From positions 156,625,332-156,689,331 of the forward strand of contig NC_051849.1 in assembly GCF_905115235.1 (NCBI RefSeq): 64,000 nucleotides of DNA, read 5' to 3'. Below the pieces are notes generated by a model. The model did not search any database. It saw nothing but the letters and a program-made list of their open reading frames with translations, and was not told the DNA's origin. This DNA is from Hermetia illucens. Lineage: Eukaryota; Arthropoda; Insecta; Diptera; Stratiomyidae. The position numbers were made by a program, and so were the translations under genes. Positions 25,701-32,509 of the stretch are shown here, in pieces (positions within the stretch are counted from its first letter, which is position 1; each line of letters begins with the position of its first letter).

Positions 25701-28700
25701 GTACTCAAAAGATAATGAATCAAACCTTTTCGAAATAACTATAGAGTCGCAAGTGATCTTACGTTCGTCGGCTCGTCTCCTGTAGAATTTTTATTGTAAA
25801 AATAAAATGTACTTTTTCTATGCTCTTCTATACTTCCTGTCCACTGTATATACGTATATATCTGCCTTTTATCTTTATATGGGGCATAGTGCGATCCCTC
25901 TGCGCGCCATCGTTGGCGGTTTGCTGAAATGTGTTTCACCTTACAGAATTTTCCGAGAAGTTTGCCGCTACTGTTCTGGGATATGTATCTACCGGCCGAC
26001 AGAGTTCTTTTTAGCACGGAATAGCCTTAATTTCATGTTGAGACAGCCATAAAACACCGACAACGGATCTAGGGCTTTTAATTCGTCGAAAAACATCAAA
26101 TTGATCAAAGCCTCTTAATGCAGGAGTCACACCGAGAACCTTAGTTTTGGTGGAGTTTATTTTCAACTTTTCTCAAAATTCAGAGTGATTTGTCCAAGCT
26201 CCAAGACTCAGTGAGAGAGCGAGCAGATGGCATTATCGTAGCCGATGTGTTTAAGGAAAGATTGCGTCGTCCATTAAACCCTTCCATGTCCTCCAGTCGA
26301 GGTAGCACGGAGAAAGTTACTAGCAATGAAAAGAAATAATATTGGGGGCACGACCTCTTCTTCCCGGTTTCAACGCCAAATTCTTTATATTTTTATAGTT
26401 ATTAGTCCTGCGTAGAGAAGTCTAGACGCAGGATCCAGAACGGATGTCAACCTACTTTCTGTCGATCAAGCTTTCGAGATGTTACTGGATACATTCTTCG
26501 ATTATTTTAGCTATTAGAATCTGTAGTATCAACTGTTTCATTCAACCCATTAAAATTATTTTGCGTTCGCATCCGCTTTTTTCATGCTACAATTGTCACT
26601 GCTTACTTTACATCCATTCATATTGGATTATCAATTGTTCTATTCTTATAATCGAAAGTCAGCCAAATACTGCCACCTTCTAACTTTTCGATACTCACTG
26701 TTAAAGGCACACCTTGACTTATTACTTTTTCAATATTTCCACAGTTTTCTACAGTTATTACCGTGATCTGGGCTATTATTTTAATATTTGTTTCCATCTG
26801 TGGATGCCATCTTGTTATTGTAAGCATGTACTTATCTAACACCTACATATAGGAGAAGTATATTGAAGCGATGAGTAAGCGGATGGATGGCTGCTCATGA
26901 TTTCCACCTTGCACTGGAAAAAACCGAAGTAGTCATCTTGGCCAGGAAGGGGATCCTGACCCTGCGTCCCATATCAGTCGACGAATTGACTATAGAGTCA
27001 AAACCAACGGTTAAATACCTTGATTTGATGCTCGACTCGAAGATGAGCTTCATCTAGCACATCAAATAGCAGCAGGGCTGCAACTGGAGTCTCGGCCTTG
27101 AGCCGGCTAATTGCGAATGTTGCGGGCCCTATATCTACCAGAATTGGAGCAACGCAGTCCATTCTGCACTATGGCGCGGAGGTATGGGCTGATGCCCTCG
27201 GCAAGAAGATGCATCGTAAGCCCCTTGCTCAAGTGCAGAGACGGAGAGCTTTGCGATTGTCGTCTGGTTATCACACTGTCTCAGAATTCTAGGCAAAGTG
27301 AGCCAAAAGACAGATGTACTGCGCAGTTCATTGACAGTTTAGACCCGAACGCATGGTGAGATTAATTACTTCCTTATCCAACTTCTAAGGGGGAATGGAG
27401 GTTTTGAGTTTTACCTGAAGAAGATTCGGAAGGTACGATCACCTGATTGTGTATTCTACAATGGAGCGGTGGACCTGCCGAACATACTTTTTCTCTTGTG
27501 AAAGGTGGGACGGCTTTCGTCAGCAGCTTTATGCAGACACAAGGGAGCTCTCTTCAGACAACATTGTCAGAGAGATGCTGAGGAGCGCTAGTAGATGAAG
27601 TCTTGTTGCGCATCATGCTCGGGGTCTTTTTGAAGAATAAGATTAAGCTCGACCGGCGGAGGGACCGGATGGCAAGGGGTTCTCTGAACTAACAACTACC
27701 TTCCTCCCCTCCCCTTCCGTTGATGAAAGGAATTCCCTGACTTGAAGGCTGCCGAGGCCAGGAGGGCTAGCCCGAATTAATGTATAATGACAGGGAAGTA
27801 TCTTGTTTGTAGTCCGATGGCATACTGTTGCGGGAGTCCAACACTGTGCGTAAACGCATTCACTTACCCTACTCCAAAAAATATAGGAGGACTATATATT
27901 GCTACAGACACCCAATACATGTGAAGTATGGTCAGAACACATCTGCGTGTCCAAATAAGCGTTTTGGCCTGCCTTTGTCCCCTCTTGTGTTTGTAATCTT
28001 TTCGGACCAGATACACAATGTAATCATAGAAGAGTGGACATTTAATTTACAATGTTTCTTTTTTCTGCAGAAATTTTGAAAGATTTAGCTTTTTAAGTCT
28101 TGTGTATCGACTATCAAGAGGCACTACAGTATCCATAGATAACAATTGAAATTATATCGAGTTCCATATTGAATACAGTAAAAAGATACGGCTTGTGATT
28201 TCGTGCAGGGCAGAGGCTACACATCGGACGCTGACTCACTTCTGCTCTGAGAGCAGCGTCACCGAAGTTATCCCTGGGTGTCATTCATTCCCCCGCGAAC
28301 ACGTCAACAGTGCGATCTTGTTTTATGTCTTGTTGCACAAATAAATCCACAAAAAAACTCCGCTAAAAGCATTTTAAGCTGTCCCGGAAGGAAATATTCG
28401 TAAGAAATATATCGCCAACGCCCGACGAAATCCCGTTTTCTTGTATTGTTTATATTGTTGTGAGGATCATTTCTATTTGAGTTGACATTTTAGAAACTTG
28501 AACTCCAATCTTAATTAACAATATCGTCTGTCTGTCTTGGCCTATGCAATCGCTCCATTTCAGGGAGGATCTGTCAAATCTTCTTTTTCTACCATAGACT
28601 TTCCAGACTTTCTTGAAGCATACGGGTTAGATGACTCGCCCACCGCAACTTATTGAGCCGAATTTTATCCACAACCAGACGGCCATGGTATCGCTCATAA

Positions 28701-30309
28701 ATTTCATCGTTATAGAGGCTTCGGAATCGTCCATCTCTACCCAAAAATTCTTCGAAGGATTCTTCTCTCGAACGGGGCCAAGAACTTACAAATTTTCTGG
28801 CTATGCTATCATAGGCGGCCTTAAAGTCAGTGAAAAGATGGGGCAGCTGATGGCCACACTCCAGTTTTTCTATCGCACAGAGAAAATCTGATCTATTGCT
28901 GATTTGCCTGGAGCGAAGTCTCTTTGGTATGGATCTATGATGTCCTGCACATCATTATCACCATCATCATTCGCATCGTCGCTCCAGTTTCTTGCCAAAC
29001 GTCGTCCACAATTCGAGGCTCATCATAAATAAATAAATGTGTCTGGACACAGTCCAATATCTCAAAACAATCGACATTGTAAAATTTTGTTTGAGAATTG
29101 GGGGATGGTTGCAGAACATATGACTTGCGGTTTCGTCCAGGGCAGGGACAACTCATCAGACGCTGCCTCACCTCTGCCCTAGGATCAGCGTGACCGAAGT
29201 AGTTGCAAGTTGGCATTTGCTCCCTTATATTAATTCAAAAACATGACACGTGTTGGAATTATTATGAAGGTAAAACCGCCTTGCGAAATTAAGGCCTAAG
29301 CCGGCCGGGGCCAAACTAAAATTTTGTTTGAGAATCGAGGGATTTCTGGCAGACTTAGGAAACAAAATTTTAGTTTAGCCTCGGCCTACTTAGGCCTGCA
29401 TTTTACAAGGCGGTTTTGACGCTGCCTTAAAGAAAATTAACTTCGGCTTGGATTAGGTCTGAACTTACGACGGATTTCACTTCAATATAATTCCCACTCA
29501 TGTCGTGTTTGCGATTATATATAAATGGAGCGATTACCACCTGTCGCTACTTTCGGGCACGCTGTTCCCTTGTTAGAATTCGATCTTTAAACAATTATAA
29601 TTAATAAATGAGCGTTTCCATCTGTTTTTTTTTTCGTCGGATATGTTATTGGGCAAGTGAAACTACTAATTCAACGTAACGTTTCTTACGCGGGGAATCC
29701 ATTCGCACCCTTGACGTGTTTGCGAATTCACATAGGAGTCCGAAAGGCATCCAATGACTGCTTCGGTCACGTTGCCTCCAAAAATTGTCTGTTTTTAAAC
29801 ATTGGGTACTAGTTTAGAATATAGTGGTCCGTGGGCCACAAACTGTAAGTAAGTTGCTCCTCAATTGGTCCGGTCCGCAGTCAGGACTTCCTCAATATCC
29901 AAACAAACCAGTATTTATGGCGAATCGCTAGTTTTGCAATTCTTTTTATAAATTTCTTTGAATTCACTATCCTCATCACGATCTACAACTACAATTATTT
30001 AATTTATTCGTTTCAGTGAACGCCGGTCTCAAATTAAATCCTGTGCCACGTAATTTAAAGCCGCCGCCTTGGAATAATATCGATACAGATCTGGAGGACT
30101 GGTTAGCGTTCACATGTAGTAATCCACTTTCGTTGCAACAGCTCTGTCGTATTCATATTCGAAACGTTCTCATTCAAAACATTCATTCACACCTTGCGAA
30201 TTCACCTAGTTACAATGAATCAAGACTATCGAATTTAATTCGACAAACAGGATTACCACCAGCTCTTCAAAGGTACCTGCGTGATTTCAACGATCTGCCA
30301 GTTATTTGA
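1723..30309 (+). CDS. Ankyrin-repeat and SOCS-box protein (ASB-like), 5 exons
   Basis: Exons: 1723-1939, 9185-9645, 18885-19035, 19095-19655, 30017-30309. Splice phases are 1, 0, 1, 1 and all introns are GT-AG; the join gives 560 residues. The N-terminus (MSAKWDINERLYCCVEKRDL) looks like a first ankyrin-type helix pair. A basic patch TPKRARTE follows near residue 74. Ankyrin repeats run from about residue 144 to 470 (APIHYAAALGHVECLEILL, TPLHLAV, TALHVAARMADD, TPLMIAAQSQNWDIAYYLI, TPLFHAIKQCNEDMVEFLL). The last exon carries a SOCS box, about residues 500-554: the BC box is SLQQLCRIHIR and the Cul5-box region is LPPALQRYL. Family members are substrate receptors of Elongin B/C-Cullin5 ubiquitin ligases, with the ankyrin repeats binding the target. 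Target and exact orthologue are unknown. The start at 1723 has ACC before ATG. Introns of 7.2, 9.2 and 10.4 kb are full of transposons, yet no exon is damaged. A candidate AATAAA lies at 31319. Confidence 0.88.
2300..2362 (-). ncRNA. Hammerhead-ribozyme-like motif, copy H1
   Basis: Read on the minus strand: core CTGAAGA, one extra A, a stem-II hairpin (GGGGAC/GTACCC with one mismatch), GAA, then a mini stem III AUA-CU-UAU. It lies directly beside a Penelope-like coding fragment on the other strand; Penelope-like elements are known to carry hammerhead ribozymes. Stem I is weak in this copy, so it is probably dead. Confidence 0.45.
2365..2835 (+). mobile_element. Penelope-like retroelement fragment
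   Basis: Pieces of the coding region in the plus-strand frames include DIYRKPTQTQRPIAYTSNH and a downstream linker-like part with RRLHKRGFRV. The IYRKPT-x-T signature followed by SNH is typical of the C-terminal part of Penelope-like reverse transcriptases. Only a short decayed stretch remains and no GIY-YIG domain is seen. It sits in intron 1 of the ankyrin/SOCS gene. Confidence 0.55.
2830..4175 (-). mobile_element. R1-clade LINE fragment (family E, copy 1)
   Basis: On the minus strand, the RT part reads AGKVLKKLIRSRLAEAIRSA, then FGFRTGRSTVDAVMEVVDAV and LLQILRDYLKDRSLP. Further on come YGAEV, ALRVGSAYRIVSEPGVVVIA, REERQRTLTEWQLS and a C-terminal zinc-knuckle-like segment (VRSPDCVFCNGMADDAEHIF). 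This order (RT, thumb, CCHC tail) is that of R1-clade retrotransposons. It has several frameshifts and stops and lacks the endonuclease. The same family recurs at 26870-27790 and at the right edge of the window. Confidence 0.75.
4228..4300 (+). ncRNA. Hammerhead-ribozyme-like motif, copy H2
   Basis: Plus strand: TTGAAGA (C3 changed to T), an extra A, stem II GGGAC-AGTTG-GTCCC, a further C, then GAA and a short AT/AT stem III around TCGC. The flank ATATTACCAAATA is shared with copy H1 (minus strand, 2300). The C3 change would stop cleavage, so this is a fossil copy. Confidence 0.4.
4360..7090 (+). mobile_element. RTE-like LINE, family A copy 1, interrupted by a solo LTR
   Basis: The 5' leader (4368-4740) aligns with that of the copy at 32510. 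Endonuclease pieces follow (NVRF/YRT near 4710; KADVVALQEIRW near 4780; INIYAPTEDTAESEKN at 4978). After a 500-bp LTR insertion the linker resumes (SRNGWFDDECKLATGRNNAA), then RT (TQCSNYRDVTLLSTIYKIFS) and the C-terminal RRILRRIFGPLHED-type block near 7000-7060. Many stops and frameshifts are present, and a segment is missing near 5092 compared with 33250-33575. It is old and inactive. The clade assignment is by resemblance to RTE-like endonuclease/RT proteins and is not certain. Confidence 0.75.
5190..5689 (+). mobile_element. Solo LTR of an LTR retrotransposon (fossil)
   Basis: A 500-bp block begins TGTTAAG and ends TTTACA, the usual TG...CA ends, and is flanked by the 5-bp direct repeat GCACC (5185-5189 and 5690-5694). 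It carries an AATAAA signal near its 3' end. The sequence on both sides is continuous LINE family A, whose uninterrupted counterpart lies at 33576-33690. No coding part remains, as expected from recombination between two LTRs. The family (BEL/Pao or Gypsy) cannot be told from an LTR alone. It is younger than the LINE it sits in. Confidence 0.8.
8453..8486. repeat. Perfect 15-bp snap-back palindrome inside LINE B1
   Basis: The arms TTAGAGCGTACTATG and CATAGTACGCTCTAA are exact reverse complements around a 4-bp spacer (AGGA), and imperfect pairing continues for about 8 bp outward. It lies in the LINE coding region, where a hairpin is not expected. It looks like a small inverted duplication. Confidence 0.85.
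8903..8955 (+). ncRNA. Hammerhead-ribozyme-like motif, copy H3
   Basis: GCA before the core, CTGAAGA at 8911-8917, an extra A, stem II GGACAC...GTGCCC (one A-C mismatch), GAA at 8936-8938, stem III ACA-CT-TGT, then C and CGC. Stem III here is ACA/UGU where other copies have AUA/UAU, so the pair changed on both sides. Confidence 0.5.
9646..10934. other. Start of intron 2 without a gene
   Basis: Intron sequence just after exon 2. Around 10475-10530 there is a short piece resembling LINE family A (GATAACTATG followed by GCGCACGGTTGTTGGCTGCC, matching the block that encodes NSYDDEIRARLLAANR). The rest shows nothing I recognise. Confidence 0.4.
11034..11150 (+). mobile_element. 3' end of LINE family A inserted in repeat R
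   Basis: The block runs from CGCCAGACAGC through GGTTGTTGCGCCGTTGATG. It is the family A 3' end, followed by its GAT tail. It is flanked by a near-exact 10-bp duplication (ACGTAATATA and ACGTAAGATA). The same 3' end is seen at 43555-43620, 46205-46330 and 58055-58200. It is 5'-truncated to about 117 bp, as is common for target-primed insertion. Confidence 0.7.
11320..11583 (+). pseudogene. C-terminal part of LINE F ORF1
   Basis: An open frame of 87 codons runs from the 5' truncation point to TAA at 11581. It reads INEECLEALKKADYKVWFGV and then KVKVFRSAKPDDDLDPIDAA. The minus-strand copy near 56020-56180 has the matching ERLEALEKADYKVRCGV, so this is genuine ORF1. The N-terminal and central regions are absent. 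It overlaps the start of ORF2 by 53 bp in another frame. Confidence 0.8.
11531..15142 (+). pseudogene. LINE F ORF2: endonuclease, reverse transcriptase, RNase H; one stop codon
   Basis: One frame of 1203 sense codons is open except for a single TAG at 13943. The minus-strand copy has TGG TGG where this one has TAG TGG, so it is a simple Trp-to-stop change. Endonuclease (residues about 1-230): MLRVTQINLQHSKCASANLL, IALIQEPWVG, GCDANARHTLWGSS, SDHSWI. RT (about 430-750): SPGPDGIMPVMLQ, FRPISLTSFVLKTLERVLD, AFLDIEGAFNNV, GTPQGGAISPVLW, VVAYADDLVI. RNase H (about 925-1060): FFTDGSKMAYG, FQAEVLAILEV, LTDSQAAIKAL, LLWVPGHRNIEGNERADGLA. CCHC-like tail near 1145: CRSCGEGRETLMHFLCDCPA. The catalytic YADD is intact. 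This is among the youngest elements in the window. Confidence 0.93.
15575..16185 (+). mobile_element. LINE family C fragment inside repeat R
   Basis: Decayed RT pieces such as TAFLKH-, a SHRVMDL/ALDLE-like block (15640-15690), a PTYINRQSIGD-like block (15755-15800) and VLLCGNSTWKVSATVTRKV near 16100. The same blocks occur at 22800-23060 and 52740-53010. It splits repeat R, whose next part resumes at TGTGGGGTATCAAATCAAAG (16191). Confidence 0.6.
16331..18084. other. Intron 2 remainder: AT-rich, local duplication, repeat end
   Basis: No gene is seen. A TA-rich microsatellite lies at 16745-16768. A 26-bp word (GCGAATTAAGCTCCTTTTCT with flanks) occurs at about 17310 and again with one change at about 17470, a local duplication. 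A block at 17700-17852 (AGCCGTTTCGGAGTAAATC, GACAGACGGACAGACCGGC, TTTTGTTTCACACAAAA) looks like the end of a dispersed repeat, perhaps R. Confidence 0.4.
18085..18675 (-). CDS. Nested single-exon gene of 196 residues, possibly DUF4485-like
   Basis: One uninterrupted frame starts at ATG 18675 (MDTNEILADWDFNLHLANLF) and stops at 18085; an AATAAA follows 44 bp later (18036-18041, minus strand). It lies wholly in intron 2 of the ankyrin/SOCS gene, on the opposite strand, 209 bp from exon 3. The N-terminal 95 residues are helical, with a pattern WIKRIQSL...AHILKLLLLSLQNNRLVGPF followed by KRIPP. That resembles the DUF4485 layout (W-x-K, a leucine-rich helix, then PF and PP), but I place this at low confidence. 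The C-terminal half (TGCYTILQVIPKYGGHFY) is not recognised. No transposon motif is present and the frame is clean amid decayed DNA, which argues for a real host gene. Confidence 0.7.
   Translation of the reverse strand: MDTNEILADWDFNLHLANLFARTINPLELQEIGYSWIKRIQSLDESDFRVLRAHILKLLLLSLQNNRLVGPFKRIPPRTEEKLEQMFCGYRSSQITNEIMKEQFGELLTTEPIPPLPVSTGCYTILQVIPKYGGHFYDSNSSEAIKNVNHLKTKELPVGAMYIFPAYCTKQLYYTNKDKNVGLIKTFSAIVQNRYP
19656..20518. other. Start of intron 4, no gene seen
   Basis: AT-rich intron sequence between exon 4 and a mariner insertion. No coding or repeat signal that I can support. Confidence 0.4.
20521..21474 (-). mobile_element. Mariner transposon with internal deletion (cecropia-like)
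   Basis: A 954-bp element with inverted ends GGTTGTTGCAAATGAAATGT (left, 20521) and its complement at 21455-21474, flanked by TA on both sides. On the minus strand the transposase N-terminus is present (MEGSQKRLLFLYEFKLGHNA, two helix-turn-helix regions, SSIRDIAEKIGVHYSTVSRH). After HLQQL the sequence jumps to the QLDEMHEKLRVQRP region, so roughly 130 residues with the first catalytic Asp are gone and the frame shifts. The second and third Asp remain (LLHDN and SPTD, 34 residues apart: a DD34D mariner). It resembles the SETMAR/Hsmar1 group. It could move only if another element supplied transposase. The termini are well kept. Confidence 0.92.
21477..22329. other. Intron 4 stretch with nothing recognised
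   Basis: No coding frame or repeat that I can support between the mariner and the next LINE fragment. Confidence 0.35.
22330..23110 (+). mobile_element. LINE family C fragment, copy 1
   Basis: RT blocks in changing plus frames: SWKAGAFPREWKKGIIVEI-like start, AGFRSGSFCIDHINTLRIIL, KAFDSVSKEYIWRSLRRRGI, then LKHLDCADDICLL (the palm; here CADD) and a thumb with PTYINRQSIGD and FIYLRSVVDE. Many frameshifts. No endonuclease is visible in this copy. The clade is unresolved (RTE- or R4-like). Confidence 0.7.
23290..24190 (-). mobile_element. Copia-type LTR retrotransposon fossil (RT/RNase H part)
   Basis: On the minus strand the conserved start of Copia RT is seen (KKPDRSIARYKV after a TLVKALVDRRV-like stretch), then a FNPVMKFTLIRAI block, SLYGMK, and a downstream LPYHKAIGNIMYF block, in the normal Copia order. 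No LTRs, gag, protease or integrase are recognised. The copy is heavily broken, with well over ten disabling changes by eye, so it is old. Confidence 0.65.
24430..25560 (+). mobile_element. LINE family C fragment, copy 2
   Basis: An endonuclease piece (FLRYRLYILDLTEIRCRESA, near 24510), then after a gap RT pieces EQVGFRSGSSYSGQINIL (24737) and FVYLGSVV (25270), and a C-terminal KVRLFHANVFSVLLYGSSTW (25391). The order fits family C copy 1. Strongly decayed, with segments missing between 25000 and 25200. Confidence 0.65.
25561..26869. other. Intron 4 stretch, possible minus-strand LINE remnant
   Basis: Between 26040 and 26390 the minus strand shows weak RT-thumb-like words (a DNAICSLSH-like block and a following helix), perhaps another family C remnant. 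The rest is AT-rich and unrecognised. Confidence 0.3.
26870..27790 (+). mobile_element. R1-clade LINE fragment (family E, copy 2)
   Basis: Plus strand: LEKTEVVILARKGI, SVDELTIESKPTVKYLDLML, SRLIANVAGPISTR, YGAEVWADALGKKMHRKPLA, ALRLSSGYHTVSEF, and a cysteine-rich tail with the RQQLYADTRELSSDNIVREM block. It matches the minus-strand copy at 2830-4175 in order and sequence, including the 3' UTR (CCTCCCCT, GGAATTCCCTGAC). About 12 breaks. It lacks the endonuclease and most of RT. Confidence 0.75.
27791..28497. other. Intron 4 stretch with one end of a fold-back element
   Basis: The part at 28198-28290 (GCAGGGCAGAGGCT, GAGAGCAGCGTCACCGAAG) matches the outer end of the fold-back element at 29129. 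The rest is unrecognised. Confidence 0.4.
28498..28905 (-). mobile_element. LINE family A fragment
   Basis: On the minus strand the C-terminal block is readable (RRILRR-like, then a DGRFR block, HDEIYERYH-like, LNKLRWAGHL-like), plus part of the RT at 28790-28890 (minus-strand KIFSLRAIEKLEC). It aligns with 46370-46580 and 58220-58400. Confidence 0.6.
29129..29570. mobile_element. Fold-back (long inverted repeat) non-autonomous element
   Basis: Outer arms: CAGCGTGACCGAAGTAG at 29186 pairs with the complement of CTACTTTCGGGCACGCTG at 29547-29564. Inner arms: AAAACCGCCTTGCGAAATTA at 29271 onward pairs with sequence up to 29424, with CCAAACTAAAATTTTGTTT facing AAACAAAATTTTAGTTTAG across a short centre. 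A segment at 29430-29500 has no partner on the left, so one arm has lost sequence. No coding capacity. Ends of the same family lie at 28198-28290 and 35812-35988. Confidence 0.75.
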
Positions 30310-31599
30310 TCCGATCGGAACCCAATGATACGAAGAAGTCTAGCCAGGTATGATTTTTGAACTTGAATGTAAGCGGTATGTTAAATTAGGGATTATTATT
30401 ATAATGTATTATAGCAATTAGGTAACTTGAGAATATTTGAGAGTTTTTGTAAATTTAGAATATATATACATATATTAAATATATGGAAATAGGATACATT
30501 GGGCATCGTAGACTATAAATGATTATCTTTTCGATGCGATGAAGAGTCATTGGCGTTAGTTTTTGAAATTCAAAATAGAAGCAAATAGACGACGATGGAT
30601 CATATTTGGAGTTTTTTTTTTAGTAGATTTCAACATCCTTCAAATATGTCTTTCATTTTACCTTTGCGTTAAATCTTTGCTGCACATATCTTTTTGTCCT
30701 ATATAGGAGAACTTATGTTACTTATCGCATCACAGTCATTTTTCAAATAGGCGAGAGACTGGCAGTAGGGATCGGTCTTTGGATGTCCTCATAAATAATT
30801 TACCGGCGAGATTTCTTTAATTGACATTTGATTTAGAATTATCGTCTCTTGTTGAATAAAGTCTTTAACAAAACTGATGCTGATATTATGAGTGTTATTT
30901 GATGCTTTCATGTGATGTTTCCATACCTTTTTTGTAAAGTATTCATTCATTAAACTAGTCATACATCTCCAATTTATTTTCACTTTTGATTTAATCAGTT
31001 ACATTAAATAATAATTACAGATATTGTAAATTGTCTACAAAGCCTTCCACAATTTCTTGTTGATATGTATCATAATGTATATTTCTATTTTTTTGCAAAA
31101 TATTATATATAAATATATATTCAAACAGTATTACAAAAAAATTAAAAATTCATTAAATTCAATTTTTCATTGCGATAAAATTCATTCTAACATTTCAAAT
31201 AAGCTTTAAGAAAATAATGGAAAATATTTTAGTAGATATTCATATATTTAAAGATGACAGCTATGTTCATTAGCAAATATTTAAGTGAGATTTATCGTTG
31301 AAAAAAAAATATGAAGGAAATAAAGGCAGGAATGTTAAAATTGGGTCTTTGTTCAATAGCATACAACTCCTTGTTGACTTCGTCTCGAAGTGGGTAAGTA
31401 ATTTTTCAGATTCCTAATTTAAGGATCAAAGTCTACATTTGTAATATTGCGCAGGTAAAGCAATGATGTGATAAAAAGATGGTTTACTGGTAAGTATTAC
31501 CCGTACCTGGTTCATTCTAAGCTTCTACATTTGTTATCATCAATGTTTCCTAATCTGAACGGGCTAATTACGATATTGAACTTACCTAAATTGGAGTGT
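30310..31599. other. 3' UTR of the ankyrin/SOCS gene and AT-rich spacer
   Basis: No coding signal. The first AATAAA on the plus strand that I find is at 31319-31324, about 1 kb after the stop, so the 3' UTR may be long. Confidence 0.4.
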
Positions 31600-31603
31600 T
31601 TAA

Positions 31604-32100
31604 CACATTCACTGCGGCGAACGACACGGTGACGTCAGCCGTCTTTTGTTCTCTACTCCGGCGAACGACACGGTGACGTCCAGGTCATATTTACTTTACC
31701 CAAGGCCCTTGCCTTGCACGCCCTCTAAAAGGTTTAGTTCTGCCCTCTCTAGGCTCCGTGAAGGATCAATTGACCACGTTCTTTCTTTGAACTCCTTTTG
31801 TCGGCTTCCTAAAAGGGTTGACCAGGTTTTCCTTCACATTTCTAAATAATAACTTGGTTCAGTAATTGTACGTTGTGGAATTAGATATTTAAAAAAAATC
31901 AAGTGTTGCGGGTTTGGCCGCATAATACTGTTCTCCGCGGCGGCGGACGACAGGGTGACGTTCATTAATTATTTTAGTCCATTCGAACATAATTAATAAA
32001 TGTAAAACAATGTCATTTCAACTCTAAAGAAGGCTTATTCGCAAAAAAATTGGTTAGGCGGATGAAAAAGTTAATTTGCTTCGAACCCGCAATGAACGTG
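31604..32100. mobile_element. piggyBac-like MITE flanked by TTAA
   Basis: A 497-bp non-coding block lies between two TTAA sites (31600-31603 and 32101-32104). Its ends are inverted: CACATTCACTGCGG at the left and the complement CACGTTCATTGCGG at the right. TTAA duplication is the hallmark of piggyBac elements. A subterminal word GGCGAACGACACGGTGACGT occurs twice at the left (31615 and 31660) and a variant (GGCGGACGACAGGGTGACGT) at 31942, perhaps transposase-binding sites. No transposase gene is present. Confidence 0.75.
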
Positions 32101-32509
32101 TTAAAGGGCAATCTTAGTGTAAATGTTCAAAATTTAGGTACTTTTTCGGATTTTTTTTAAAAATAATTTAAAGATCTCCAGCGACAACTGACACTTCCAA
32201 TTATTTCATACCTTTTGTCAACAGCAGGGGGAAAAACGGCTCTGGTACTATGAAAGACCCAAGAAGTTTCTTAGGAGGAAGTTTATTAGGATCTGTACCC
32301 CGCCCGCTATTCTGAAACATCATGTATAATGATGTGCACAAACTTCAACCAACCGCACCAGTGAATAGCGCCAAAAACAGCATTAGTTTAGATACAAAAT
32401 ATATTGAGGATGTCGACTTATACTCATGTGAAGAAAATCTCGCTTATAATTACAAAGTACTATAAGAGAAATTACATCTTCATTGGCATTGGGACTCACA
32501 TCGTCGCCT

